From Apostichopus japonicus (Eukaryota > Echinodermata > Holothuroidea > Aspidochirotida > Stichopodidae), in assembly GCF_037975245.1 (NCBI RefSeq), contig NC_092578.1:3431001-3495000 (forward strand): 64,000 nucleotides of DNA, read 5' to 3'. The notes under the pieces were generated by a model. It worked only from the letters and a program-made list of their open reading frames with translations, was not told the origin of the DNA and searched no databases. Positions 12,076 to 23,145 of this stretch are shown here, one piece after another (the stretch's first letter is position 1; each line of letters starts with the position of its first letter). Position numbers and translations under genes: made by a program.

Positions 12076-12987
12076 TTCACCGGTATCTAATATAACAGCA
12101 CATTAGACATTTCACCGTGGGTACCTGCTGATTGCATCAATGGGGCGCTGAGGGGCAGCATTAAACCCTTCCCAAGGAGAGAGGCCTACCTTTTATCTCG
12201 ATCACTCTCTGTATACATACTAAGTATTTATAAGAGGGAGTGTTAATAAATTTACAAATACTATTCGATCATTTCAGCGATGGATGGTGTTTGTATTTCA
12301 TCCTTCGGTAACATGTTACTGTTATTCAGCCACAAGAAAAGTTGGCTTCAATAACCTTATCTTATATGCATAGGGCCATGGGTTAACGAGGTATCTGTTA
12401 ACATCTTAGGGGGTACAATTGATAAACTGCACCATTGTCAAATTGAATCAACTATATATGTACGTTCTGTTAAACTAAATAACCCATACAAAGCCTACTT
12501 ATATATAGAAAAATGCACCGTTCTAAGCAGTTTGAATTTTTAACTGACAAACGATTGTAATGCTTTTTAATGTTTTGGAGTTATTTGGCTATCAGAACTC
12601 AAACTTAACGACTGGAAAGCGATTGACTTTGATCACAACATACCGATGCCAAATGAGATAGCAAAATTACGTGTACGCTTTAATTTGAAACTGAGTTTTA
12701 GCTTGAAAAGTCTCCGAAATATAGTGTACTTATACCTGCGATTCCTTGTTGATCACTAGTTGTATATACAATTTCGATTTTTAATTATTGAAGACGAGAT
12801 GTTTTGAATCATATTTTCACAACTGGCACATATAGATTTAGATATGCAAATTCTTTGAAGATCATGTAAACAATATAGATCAGCGCATTAGGACCAATAT
12901 AACAGCGCCCTCAAAAAGAAACGAGTGAAGCTCCTCATATAAACATATTGTAAACACATTTAGTTCTATACAAATAAACGAACATAC
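11493..12987. other. sequence between the two SLC23-like exons
   Basis: This contains C-rich runs (11580-11640, 11720-11790), a (TA)n tract (12000-12071) and AT-rich DNA. The conserved middle part expected in an SLC23 gene (after the T-K of the signature) was not seen on the minus strand. Confidence 0.5.
12000..12071. repeat. (TA)n microsatellite
   Basis: Nearly pure TA run. Confidence 0.95.
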
Positions 12988-13223
12988 CTTTGTTATACCG
13001 ATGGCGCCTATGTTCTCGCTTTGAGATGTCGCTTCCATTCCAAATACCCACATTCCTGCCAATTGTGATCCAACGCCCTCTATTCCGATGCCTATGTTCA
13101 TAACGTGTTCGGCAGGTGGTGGCACGCCATATATTCTTGCGCATGCGTAGTAGTCACCGATGGATTCAATCATAGAGGCTAGGAGAGCCGCGTCTAGAGT
13201 AAAGATGGGTATCCCCCATTGAA
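12988..13223 (-). CDS. SLC23 / NCS2 (nucleobase:cation symporter-2) transporter exon
   Basis: On the minus strand a 236-base exon is bounded by CATCCCCACAG (acceptor) and AAAG|GTATGT (donor). It encodes 78 residues. They include I-E-S-I-G-D-Y-Y-A-C-A-R and P-P-P, hallmarks of SLC23 ascorbate/nucleobase transporters, and end in the family signature E-N-I-G-A-I-G-I-T-K (general form [QEP]NxGxxxxT[RK]). The family moves ascorbate or nucleobases across membranes with a cation gradient. Oddity: the glycine-rich substrate-site stretch, usually GTGNGTTS-like, reads V-F-G-M-E-A-T-S here, so key small residues are replaced. Upstream exons would be expected above 13223, but the right palindrome arm begins at 13592, so the 5' half may have been lost when the palindrome formed. 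Confidence 0.8.
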
Positions 13224-13591
13224 CTGTGGGGATGAAAATAATTTAATGCTAGCATATAATCATAGTAGTTAAGTCCAACTGCACGCCAACTGACTTTTGA
13301 CCATCTCGGGGGTTCAACAGCAGGGAGACGGAGCCGGGGAGGTGCACTCGGGTAATTTGGTGTTCCCAAGTTTTGCGTTTAATTCAAATACCCTTTTTGT
13401 GGTTAAAGAGTAAACATTACTATTGTTCATGTTTGATATGAAAATGTGGTATTTTCTTGAGAACTGCTCATATGTTATACCCATTTTATGAGACATAAAC
13501 AAAAATTGAAAAGTGCCTATTTTTGGAAAACCATTAAAATACTGAATGAAACTATTTAAAATGGATGAAACTGGATGAAACTATTTATAAG
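13224..13591. other. short spacer next to right arm, no gene seen
   Basis: Mixed sequence containing a GGATGAAACT duplication at 13562-13580. I recognise no exon. Confidence 0.5.
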
Positions 13592-13613
13592 TTAAAGGTA
13601 ACAAAGAATTGGA

Positions 13614-13940
13614 ATGAATAGAATGAAAGTTATACATATCAGTGAAACTCAAGTACACAGGTGTTCATCAAAACACTTAAACGTGTCATGTTTACGTGGA
13701 AGTCGATCACCGCATGCATCGTACGCTGCTAAACACAAACAAAATGGCGTACCGCCAACCAGATGGTGGCATACTCCTGTTAGAGGCTATATCAATCCGT
13801 CCGGATGTTCTCTTATCTCAGGAAAAGTGCCAAAATGCAGTATGAAAACATCTCTTTTGATACGTTATCAATCAGGATCTGGCTTGCATGTTGAAGAGCT
13901 TGAATGGAAGTACATGAGGTGCAAAAATTGGGTCAATTGA
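13614..13940 (+). CDS. uncharacterised 108-codon open frame at the arm end
   Basis: An open frame of 108 codons begins ATG-AAT-AGA-ATG and ends in TGA at 13938-13940. The same region in the left arm (8160-8487) is frameshifted, so the frame is not maintained in both copies. No domain, signal or membrane segment was recognised. It is probably not a gene and is listed because it is the longest frame in the arms apart from the GPCR. Confidence 0.2.
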   Translation: MNRMKVIHISETQVHRCSSKHLNVSCLRGSRSPHASYAAKHKQNGVPPTRWWHTPVRGYINPSGCSLISGKVPKCSMKTSLLIRYQSGSGLHVEELEWKYMRCKNWVN

Positions 13941-15605
13941 GGCAATTTTAGACCCATTTTGCAGTCCCATAAGCAGCGTACGCGAATTGTTTACTTCTGA
14001 GTGAAGAGGTTTGTTTACAGTGACGAAAACTTCAGACTCTGATAGCAAAAAATCTCATGATACGGACAATTGATGGTGCCATGAAAGGCCAGCTTGTCAG
14101 CTATCCGGTGATGGGTAGCGTTTAGCTAGTGAGTACTTCTATCTAGACTTAGAGACCACATTACTTTTGTGAGTTAGTGTGTAAGTCAATGGGGATTTTA
14201 ATGGGCGTATGCTATACCATAAAACAAGCAACGGAAAATGGATGACGTTGAAGTTTGCAGGGAGGTCCTCTCACACCTCGCTGCTAAGGAATTGCCTTTG
14301 GAGAAACTAATCATCGCCTAAAACTTCTTTTGTGGATTATTACGTTAGTATTATCATGACGTCATAGACGCAGAAGTCTGTAAAGAAATGATTTGTCATT
14401 GGAAGATTCTCAATCTTAGCCAGAAAGAAGAGCTAATTATAGGATTGGACCGAGCAATGATCATGTCATCTGCACGTGAGTACCTCATGAAGTTTGTATG
14501 GCAGGCCGTTCTAAATTTAAGTACAATACAAGACAACTGAAGTCAAATTGTACTTTGTTAATTGATAATTCTACTTTAGGATAAAGCAGTGATTTTGTTG
14601 AAGTGAAATTATAACTTTAGTGAAATAAAATATGGAATTCGGATTAGGTAGAATTAATTTCCAGTCAAGCTTAGGTTTCCTCATTAATATAGAAGAACGT
14701 AAAAAAACTTGAAGCATATGTGGTTCGATGATGTCATATTTAGAGTTGATCAAGTCTTCAGCCTTGTGTGTGCGAAGAAACAAACACTTAATCCTAATCT
14801 GTGAAATCTCCCAAATGGCATAATACCTTTCTTAGTCGTTTGGGGAAGTTTTTAATGACGAATATTTCTATTACATAGAATAATAACGATGGTTGAGTTT
14901 GTGTCTGCATTAAATGATGGTTGTACACCTTAAATGGTGTACGACACTCTTGAACATAGTTTGAAGTACAGGCTATATAGGACACATGCCGTGCGGTCCA
15001 TGGTACACGAAAATTACGTGCCTTCATCCTAGTATTATGTCAATTATACAGAATGAGCAATACTCCATGCGTTTGTCTGTTTCTATTTTGGTACGAGTCT
15101 ATATGAAGGACAGATAAGGTGGGTTAGTGAGAAACCTTGCCATACTCTGTGGCGAACGTAGGAATTTTTCTTTGTGCCTATAATTATGATAAATCTTTGT
15201 TTGAAAGTAGCCCTTTTCCGGATCCACTGGTTATGGTGTGAATGTCTGGCACCAACCACCCCCCCCCCCCTCCCTCCTCTCCGTTTCTAAACACCTAATC
15301 ATAACATCGTTCTCCTTTGTGGTATCGTGATACAAAATTATCCCACAGTAAAAACATCGTCACCAATTCTTTTCCAACTTCATTTGAATTGGAAGGGAAC
15401 TTGAATAGCGCCACCAAATCATTGCCTATTAGTTTACCATTAACATGATCATCACCTCCTTCGATCATGTTACCCAGTTTCCTGTGAAAAAATGGCCAAG
15501 TTTTATGTCAAATGTTTATGTATTTAATATATTTTATGACAATACTGAACAGCTATACTTCATGTACATGTAATATTTCACTAAAATCATGACCTAAATA
15601 ACTGA

Positions 15606-15740
15606 TATATATATGTATATATATCTATATATATATAAATGAAAATCGTAATGAGTTGGAAAATCAAGAACAGTGAAAAAACTTTCAGCCTCCACCGGGA
15701 TTCGAACCACGGGCCTTCCCGTATATATATATATATTATG
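15606..15740 (-). repeat. tRNA-derived SINE fragment inside a TA tract
   Basis: Read on the minus strand, 15696-15710 gives a pol III B box (GTGGTTCGAATCCCGG), preceded by GGAAGGCCC and followed by a short body ending about 15640. It is flanked on both sides by TA repeats. The equivalent place in the left arm has only TA repeats, so this insertion came after the duplication or was lost on the other side. Confidence 0.65.
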
Positions 15741-18013
15741 TATTATGTTATTATATATTTTATAAATATTATCATATATATTATTTGTGATACATGAAGA
15801 AACTTAAAAGCACATCAATTTAACATATTTAATTTCGATGAAATACTACCTCCACACTTATTACAATTATTCAAAATTAGTATACTGCAGGACACGGATT
15901 GATATTGTAAGTGATCAAATCAACATCCCCATCTGGGAATATTTTCCACCAAGTCAGGGTTAATGATCAAGTAATTTCTTTATTTCAATCGGTTCTCGAA
16001 TTTTCGTAGTGTATAGACATTTGTTGTTGTTGTCATCTTATACATGTAACACGCAAATTGGCAAGTTTTTAAAACATCAAGAAGAAACTATCAGTTGAGA
16101 TGAATAGCGTCGGCAAAGGTGTTCTAAATAAACTTGAAAAGCTGTCAATAAATAAAACGGGGAATAATGTGGCGATATCATTATTTACAGGTAAAATATT
16201 AGGCATTATTGTACACCACAATATATGACTGAAATAAATCAAATAAATACAGCAGCGTATATTTGATTTTTTGCAAGCTAGAAAAAACAAAACCATAATC
16301 TTAGCATTTCATAACTGACTGCAACATAATTTATACATTAAAAAGTCATTCAACTTCATCAACAGTAGCTACCAAAACTGGCCGACGTAGCCCAATGGTC
16401 ATGGGGTTGTGCGTGTGAATGATGGGTGGGTGGGGGGACTACACCCCCCCCCCTCTTGTAGCCATTTCATGATACCAATTAAGACCACACACATTTACAC
16501 CACACATTTACACAAGTCCTGCAGAGTTGCAACAAAACTTGTGCGCAAACGTCGGATATGATTAGAAAGCTAAGGATGCTAGTGCCCCCCCCCCCCCTCT
16601 AACCCTCCCTCAATGGGACGAGGACCCAATGGTCAGTTCGTCCTTGTAGCAGAGAAATCAACTGAATTGATATTAACCGTGACTTCGGGCTCAACTAGTA
16701 TGTTACCAATTGTTACCCATAAAATATCGTCTTGAATTTCCGAGGCAACTTTTAGAGCCGTTTTATCTTCTCTCGAAATAAATAAACCACTTTGTGTTTC
16801 TAGTCTTAGATGAGATGACTTGACTAATGAACCAATTAAAATAAAATTCAACAAAGCGTCGATTTATAGATCTAAACTATATAAAGCATAACAGTTAAAT
16901 TATTGGAGTGTATATAGAACGGAACTTAAGTAATGACTAAAGATAGGCCTAATGGATAACAGAAGCGAACAAAATGTTTACGATGCAAAAATAAAGGCAA
17001 CTACTTCTTCTCATGACAAAGAAGTTTAATCTATTATTTGAAACTCACTAATGCACTTAGATAATTTATATTCTTTGAGATATAATAGAAAAGAAAAACT
17101 TTTGAAATGTGACATCGATAACCAAAGTTTTGCTGCTTCAAATACTTTCAACTTTTTCCTAGTTTTAACGTATACTAAACTCGTTATTCAGCGCTAGACA
17201 TTAAGTTTGCCCCGATTATATACCACTAGTTAATTTGTATTAACTCTTATACAGGCGAGAGGTTTCTTCAGCTAACCGTCGCAGAAGAAAAACAAATGCA
17301 CCTTTGATATTTCTTCTCTGTTGTGTTTCATAATTCTAACAAAATCGTGGTTATTTCGTTTTAAGTTTTTAGTGAGAACGCAAAGACATTAAAATACGGG
17401 AAACCTAGTTGAAATTGAATTCCGAAAGTTCTTATTTCTGTTTCTTCGTGTGTATCTATTTCCGCCGAACCTTGCTTGAAACTGTTGAGCTAGATGACAA
17501 GAACAAGAACGTTTTGCAATTTGATGCATAAATCACTTCTTGTTAAGTGTAACGCTTCATTTATACGTTATAATTCTGGCTAAAACGAACAGTATATGTG
17601 GCCTATCAATGTAATGACCAAAGTATGACGTCACCAAACATACATTGTACTAAGGTATGATATCCATACACCATGCAGATATATACCACTTTTATCTAAT
17701 CATTACAACATTTTCAACACAGCAATTGGAACTTCACATGTAGAAATTGTATCAGAAAACGCAATTAACGGAAACGCATTCATTGAATGAGGCATTAGGG
17801 AAAGGGCAAATGCCTTAGTAAATTATAATACTATACCTTCGAATTGTATCGGTTTATACAGGCAAAGTCAAGCGAAAATCTTAACCACCCTCCTAGCCCC
17901 AACCCTTTTCCCGCCCCTTTTTTTTGGTTTTACTCCGATTCCGTATGGGGAACCCCTTGTGTGCTGTATGTTTATACACCTCTCTGATGAAGATGGAATC
18001 CTCTTTCAAGAAA

Positions 18014-19033
18014 TTATTTATTTTTAGTTTGCGTACGGCTGATGGATGAAATTGCTGGCTTGCTTTTCTTTCCTCTTTCCTTAAAGCAACTTGGCCATTT
18101 CATTTCACGCACCAGGACGTTTGACCAGTAGATAAGCGGATTGAATGTCGAGTTAAGTACCCGGATGTTGTATAACCAGTTACCAGTTTTGATAGTTGTT
18201 AATAAACCGTAACGCTGATCGAACGGCTGAAGTGATATAAACAACGCGTTGATGCTATGAGGTAAATAGCAAATACCGTTTGTTATCAGTATTAGACTAA
18301 ACGCGAACAACAGCCGTTTGGTTTGTTGCATTCTAACCTTCTTGATTGAGTCACCCAGTTTGGTGTTCCTGAATGCTCGTACCAATGAGAAAAAGAGACC
18401 AATGTACGTCAACGTTGAAATGGAGAGCAAAACACTTACAACAATAAAAATACGCCGCGGCACTAGAGCCGCGTCGCTTGAGAAAATATGCGTAAACACA
18501 AAACCGTAGAGTATGGAGATGGCTGTTAACCCAACGATCACAGCTGCGTATCTTTTGACGGTCACTATGATTTTATATTTGAAGGGAAACGCACACAGAG
18601 CCATATAGCGATCAACACCTACACCTATGATTGCAAACAAAGCCAGAAGGCTCGTTGCTAAGGCGATCGCTTGATAAACCTTTGGAATAATTATAATGCC
18701 ATTGTAGTAATAATAGGTCTCTGTCAGCATTGCAAATATGTGAAACATTTCAGATACTGTCAGAACAAAACCAAACATAAAGTGAGTTTTGCGGTAACTT
18801 TTGAGTTTAATCTGTATTACGAAAGCCATAACGTTGCTAACAAGTCCAATAAAACCTAACCATAGTCTCATCCTCAGGAGAAAGTCCACATAGAGTTTGT
18901 TTTCCAATGTCCATCCAGGCGGTAGTCCTCCGGGCTGTAATCCATCGCCGGCTTCCTCGGTTTCATTGGTCCAAGTGAAGTTCCGAAACGTCTCAGTGAT
19001 GTCCGTCAAGAGCGTTGGTGTTGTTTCGGCCAT
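18014..19033 (-). CDS. intronless rhodopsin-like (class A) GPCR, palindromic copy B
   Basis: A 339-residue single-exon GPCR, inverted partner of 3000-4019 and the same length without indels. Shared: residues 1-42, the D-R-Y segment with intracellular loop 2 (about 139-180), loop 3 (225-253) and the whole tail from 291 on are identical. Different: about 42 residues, clustered at 43-72 (TM1 region), 97-113 (TM2/extracellular loop 1), 182-214 (extracellular loop 2/TM5) and 254-287 (TM6/loop 3/TM7). Like copy A it has Glu in place of the TM2 Asp, C-Y-L-P in TM6 and N-P-L-I-Y in TM7, and lacks the TM3-loop 2 cysteine pair. The intact frame and the pattern of change argue that both copies are functional receptors with different ligand specificity. 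The ligand is unknown. Confidence 0.93.
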   Translation of the reverse strand: MAETTPTLLTDITETFRNFTWTNETEEAGDGLQPGGLPPGWTLENKLYVDFLLRMRLWLGFIGLVSNVMAFVIQIKLKSYRKTHFMFGFVLTVSEMFHIFAMLTETYYYYNGIIIIPKVYQAIALATSLLALFAIIGVGVDRYMALCAFPFKYKIIVTVKRYAAVIVGLTAISILYGFVFTHIFSSDAALVPRRIFIVVSVLLSISTLTYIGLFFSLVRAFRNTKLGDSIKKVRMQQTKRLLFAFSLILITNGICYLPHSINALFISLQPFDQRYGLLTTIKTGNWLYNIRVLNSTFNPLIYWSNVLVREMKWPSCFKERGKKSKPAISSISRTQTKNK

Positions 19034-19115
19034 TTCCTTCCGTTTTCAAGACTTTATGTCTTTAATATGATTATGTATTAAAGATTCGATTCTGTTAGAA
19101 AATACAAATTTTAAT

Positions 19116-19119
19116 ATAG

Positions 19120-19154
<35 letters not shown>

Positions 19155-19249
19155 CCTATAGTCAATATAGTTATAATAAACATAAAATTATTTATAAATA
19201 TATATATATCTATCAATATATATATATATCAATATATATCAATATATAT

Positions 19250-19312
<63 letters not shown>
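19116..19312. repeat. (TA)n microsatellite at outer edge of right arm
   Basis: Long interrupted TA tract. It includes short repeats of the type ATATATATCA near 19215-19255. Confidence 0.95.
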
Positions 19313-19315
<3 letters not shown>

Positions 19316-19334
19316 AGCAAACCGTTTACCGTAA

Positions 19335-19435
19335 CTTTATTATATTCAGTGCAGTTATACTGTTATACTCAGAGTTCATTGAAGTTATACTATGTTCAGT
19401 GAAGTTATATTATATTGAGTGAAGCTATATTTACT
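19335..19435. repeat. short tandem repeat, ~22-base unit
   Basis: About four imperfect copies of a unit resembling TTCAGTGAAGTTATACTATG. It lies upstream of the LINE ORF1 relic and could be part of its 5' UTR. Confidence 0.6.
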
Positions 19436-19610
19436 CGATTAATTGTTCAATTGTTTGGAGGAGAGTTCTATCACTATCCTAACACTACTTGTCACAGTGA
19501 TTCAGTGGCCTAGCGCTATTTTCTCCTTGTTCACTACTATATACCACTGTGTTGCCTTTCATTGCAATGGCCGGCCTATTCATACTTATTCAAGCATTGT
19601 AAATACCTGA

Positions 19611-20860
19611 TTGTTTATTGCACAGGCTTTTCCTGAGACTACTATCGATGATGACAATAGACACAGTGGGATAGTTAATCCCGATGTTAATAATAAAGCA
19701 GCGAGTACAGACATTAACAAGTTCAATTCTGAAGGAATCTGTGTAAAGTGTAAGAAAGATGCCACCATGGAATCTGCTTGCTGCTTATTGTGTGGTCTTT
19801 ATTTCCACGCAACACAATATGCTGTTCAGAGTAACCGTGATAATTATACACACCCTCTTTTTTCGACTAGTCAGTTTGATCGTGTGACTCACAAGAAGGG
19901 AGTAAACCCTAAAAGTCCTGGAAACTTCTGCTTTGTATGTGATCCCTGTATGACACACCATGTGAAACCCGACGCACTATTAATGTAACTGACAGAGTTG
20001 ATAAATTAGACAATATCGTTCACGATCTCGCGAGTGATATTCTGGAAATTGAGAACATGTCACGTGATACCTGTTCCTCCGATGTTGATCAAGTTGTGTC
20101 GCAAGGGATTACAGATGTTAAGAAAACTATACCTCGAAACCCCTGCTCAGCACCCTGCCAAAATGGCTGATAGACATTGGAACGATATCAAGAGAGTTAA
20201 TAAGATGAAATCCGTACTCATTATTAAAAATGATACTCATGGTTATAAACCTGACCTTCAAAAAACTGGAAAAGACAATTATTGATAATTCTATTCATGT
20301 CGACAAATTCCATGAAACAAAGTCTGGTGACACAGTGGTAGTTATGCCCACAGATGAAGCACGTGACGCTCTGAAATTCCAGATGGGAGATTTATTTCCT
20401 CAGTTCTCATTAAATGAACCCACTGTAAAATTACCAACCATCTCCATTGATGGACTGACGTCAAACATATAAGCACTGATATCCTTAAGGAAAATATCAT
20501 GAAACTAAATCAGGAGATTGCAAAATTGTGTGAAAACTCTGATCAAGAAATCTTTGACATCCTCGCCGTCAAGCCCCTATAAGAAATGACCCCAAATCCT
20601 TTCAGGCATCTGTTAAAGTGAGCAACAACATTAGACGACTTATCCAGTGTTAATTCCAATCGCATTTATGTGGGATCTCACTCCTGTAAAGTATATAACA
20701 GATTCTTTGTTAAGCGATGTAATTCATGCTCGAAGTTTGGACATTTTGCCCGTGAATATTTGGAAGCTAAAGTGTGTGCGATATGTGCTGAAGCACACGA
20801 AACCAAAGATTGTCCCCATGCACAAGGATGTTGAGTCACCAAACTTTACCTGTGTAAATT
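19611..20860 (+). pseudogene. broken non-LTR retrotransposon ORF1 (PHD-like, RRM-like, CCHC)
   Basis: Three blocks typical of CR1-like LINE ORF1 proteins follow one another in different frames. First is a Cys/His block around 19740-19950 (C-x2-C...C-x2-C-x4-H, then C-x2-C), which is PHD-like. Second, around 20205-20460, is an RRM-like block with S-G-D-T-V-V-V and L-P-T-I-S-I. Third, around 20650-20840, is a zinc-knuckle block (C-N-S-C-S-K-F-G-H-F-A-R-E, then C-A-I-C). Stop codons and frame changes separate them, and one knuckle position is Tyr instead of Cys. No reverse transcriptase was seen downstream; a fold-back repeat starts at 20897. It is a dead copy. Confidence 0.78.
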
Positions 20861-20896
20861 TGTAAGAAAGCCGACAATGATCGTCATACTTACTCC

Positions 20897-22011
20897 AACA
20901 CTGCGTTATTGCAATAGCTTGAAGATCAATCTATTTGATTAATTTTGTATTGCAATCGTTTGTAGTTATAAAAGACCAAATTAGAGAGAGAGAATTAAAG
21001 GTACATTTTCTTACCTGACATCGCGTTTCTTCTTAAGTTTATAGCCCTATATATGTGCCTTATATACAAGGGCGGCGGAACCGGGGGGGGGCACAGGGGG
21101 CACGTGCCCCCCCCCCCCACTTTTCCTCAGGTTAAATATGTGCCCTTTTTCTACATAAAAATTGAGGTGTCTCAAGTTAGCAAGAGGCCAGGAAACCAGA
21201 ATGAACACTCGGGAAGGGCCGTTTCCGGCCATCTGAGGGGTTTGTAAAACCAAAAATTTTCTTGTACGCTCCGCGCCAACCGATGGTGGCGCTCCGCTCA
21301 GATAGTCGTGCATACAACTTTGCAAATCCTGGCTACGCCCCTGACTTTTAATGAATTTCTGTGGGTCAAACTCAAAGCTATTTCGAATGGAAAAAAATTG
21401 GTTAAGGTATTAACAAGAAATAAACTCTAATTCGGAAGATTCCTACATTAGCAACTAGCATGATTTCACCTCATTTTGTTTCAAAAGAAAACTTGTTCCT
21501 TGTTTCCCAATTTGCACATTGGATATTGCAGTGCTAGTATGCATATTTTCCTTGAGGGGGGAGGGGGGGGGACGTTGATGGAGTGATGTGTATACCCAAA
21601 TAAGTTAATACAATAAGAGTTATCAAGGGTACTAAATATAAGGCTGCATCAGTCCAATCGAATTTCTGCAAAGTGCCCTTTGATGTCGGTGCCCCCCCCC
21701 CCCCAGATTAAAAGTGCCTCCGCCGCCCTTGCTTATATATGCTTACTTTCCAATCCGGGCTTCGAATGACAGTTGTTGTATTTCTTCCAGACAGCTCAGA
21801 ATCCTTTCACAAGCTGATTACTGTTTAGACTGTCTGAGAGGACTCTCTCACTCCGTAGAACAATCAACCGATTTCGCCTTCACATTTGCCTCTATCAGCA
21901 TAATTATATAGTTCCAATAGATTACCTCAAGTTACTTCAATGTAAATTCATGTAGTTATTGCCGTCATATATTTCTGATTCTTCTGTAATTTTACAAGAG
22001 TTAAAAGAATA
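20897..22011 (+). repeat. left arm of fold-back repeat
   Basis: It pairs in reverse complement with 22527-22973. Without the 673 bases of inserted element plus target duplication (21059-21731), the arms are nearly equal, about 445 bases each. Paired landmarks are AACACTGCGTTATTGCAATA (20898 on) with the end near 22970, and TAAAAGAATA near 22005 with TATTCTTTTA near 22530. Confidence 0.88.
21059..21739. mobile_element. hAT-like non-autonomous element with 8-bp target duplication
   Basis: The element (21067-21731, 665 bases) begins CAAGGGCGGCGGA and ends TCCGCCGCCCTTG, a 13-base perfect inverted repeat. It is flanked by CTTATATA on both sides (21059-21066 and 21732-21739). The other arm of the fold-back repeat keeps the empty site with one CTTATATA (22799-22806 in reverse), so the insertion is directly demonstrated. 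An 8-bp duplication and a CA-GGGCG-like terminus are typical of the hAT superfamily. Inside is a second terminus-like word, CTGGCTACGCCCCTG, ending at 21343, which suggests one element nested in or fused to another. No transposase is encoded. A 5'-truncated sister copy lies at 62748-63382. Confidence 0.88.
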
Positions 22012-22526
22012 TCATACAAACTTATACCGCTTTAAACTTGACGTGTACCGTATACTTTCGAGAGGGCGGAAGACATCATCGTTCAGACTCGAACAAATGT
22101 CTTATTCTTTTTTATTGTTTGCGTACTTAATAAAATATATATACTGATAGTAGTTCCACTTAATCCTCTTGGCGATATAAATTGGTTGGTAAAACAAGAG
22201 GCTATCACTGTATATGTATATATACATAACGTTTAATGAGCCATATCGCTTACTAAGTGCAGGCTGGGGTATAATCGCGGCAAAGATCAATAAATAAACA
22301 AAACAAAAATTACAATATAATTTTCAAAAGCCATTATCATGTTGACTTAAAATGTTTTACATTTCCTCTACATAATATTGATGGCATTTATACAGCATTA
22401 TATATCAATCATGTCATTAATTTAAGTGTAATATATTTCTGAGATAAACTGAAGTTCTTATACGTCCGTTGTTAACCATTACGAAGGATTTTGATTAGAG
22501 AAACAGACGTCAGCTCAGGAACCAGG
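22012..22526. other. loop of the fold-back repeat
   Basis: About 515 bases of AT-rich unique sequence between the two arms. No gene seen. Confidence 0.6.
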
Positions 22527-22965
22527 CTCTATTCTTTTAACTCTTGTAAAATTACAGAAGAATAAAAATATATGACGGCAAAATCTACATGCATTTACAT
22601 TGAAGTTAGGTAGCCTATTGGAACTATATAATTATGCTGATAGAGGCAAATGTGAAGGCGAAGTCGGTTGATTATTCTACGGAGTGAGAGAGTCCTCTAA
22701 GACAGTCTAAACAGTAAACAGCTTGTGAAAGGATTCTGAGCTGTCTGGAAGAAATACAACAACTGTCACTCGAAGCTCACCGGATTGGAAAGTAAGCATA
22801 TATAAGGCACCTGTAGGGCTAAACACTTAAGAAGAAACGCTATGCAAGGTAAGAAAATATACCTTTAATTCTCTCTCTCTGATATGGTCTTTTATAGCTA
22901 CAAACGATTGCGACACAAAATTAATCAAATAGATTGAATTTAAATATAGTGCAATAACGCAGTGT

Positions 22966-22973
<8 letters not shown>
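22527..22973 (-). repeat. right arm of fold-back repeat (empty site)
   Basis: Reverse complement of 20897-22011 without the 21059-21731 insertion. It ends in a TA tract. Confidence 0.88.
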
Positions 22974-23008
<35 letters not shown>

Positions 23009-23145
23009 CTATATATATATATATAGGCTATATATATAGGCTATATATATAGGCTATATATATAGGCTATATATATAGGCTATATATATATAGGCTATAT
23101 ATATAGGCTATATATATAGGCTATAGATATAGGCTATATATATAT
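22970..23145. repeat. (TA)n and TAGGCTATATATA minisatellite
   Basis: A TA run followed by about ten copies of a 14-16-base unit, TATATATATAGGC. Confidence 0.9.

Larger units (their letters stand above)
13592..19125 (-). repeat. right arm of large inverted duplication
   Basis: Reverse complement of 2905-8510. The order of shared blocks is unbroken. A visible insertion relative to the left arm is a SINE fragment at about 15640-15722. The non-coding parts differ by several per cent. For example, the first ~65 bases after the GPCR stop codon show about five differences. Confidence 0.93.

Noticed and set aside
18318-18509. Antisense frame within GPCR copy B (and its counterpart at 3524-3715)
   Set aside because: It is a shadow of the conserved receptor sequence on the other strand.
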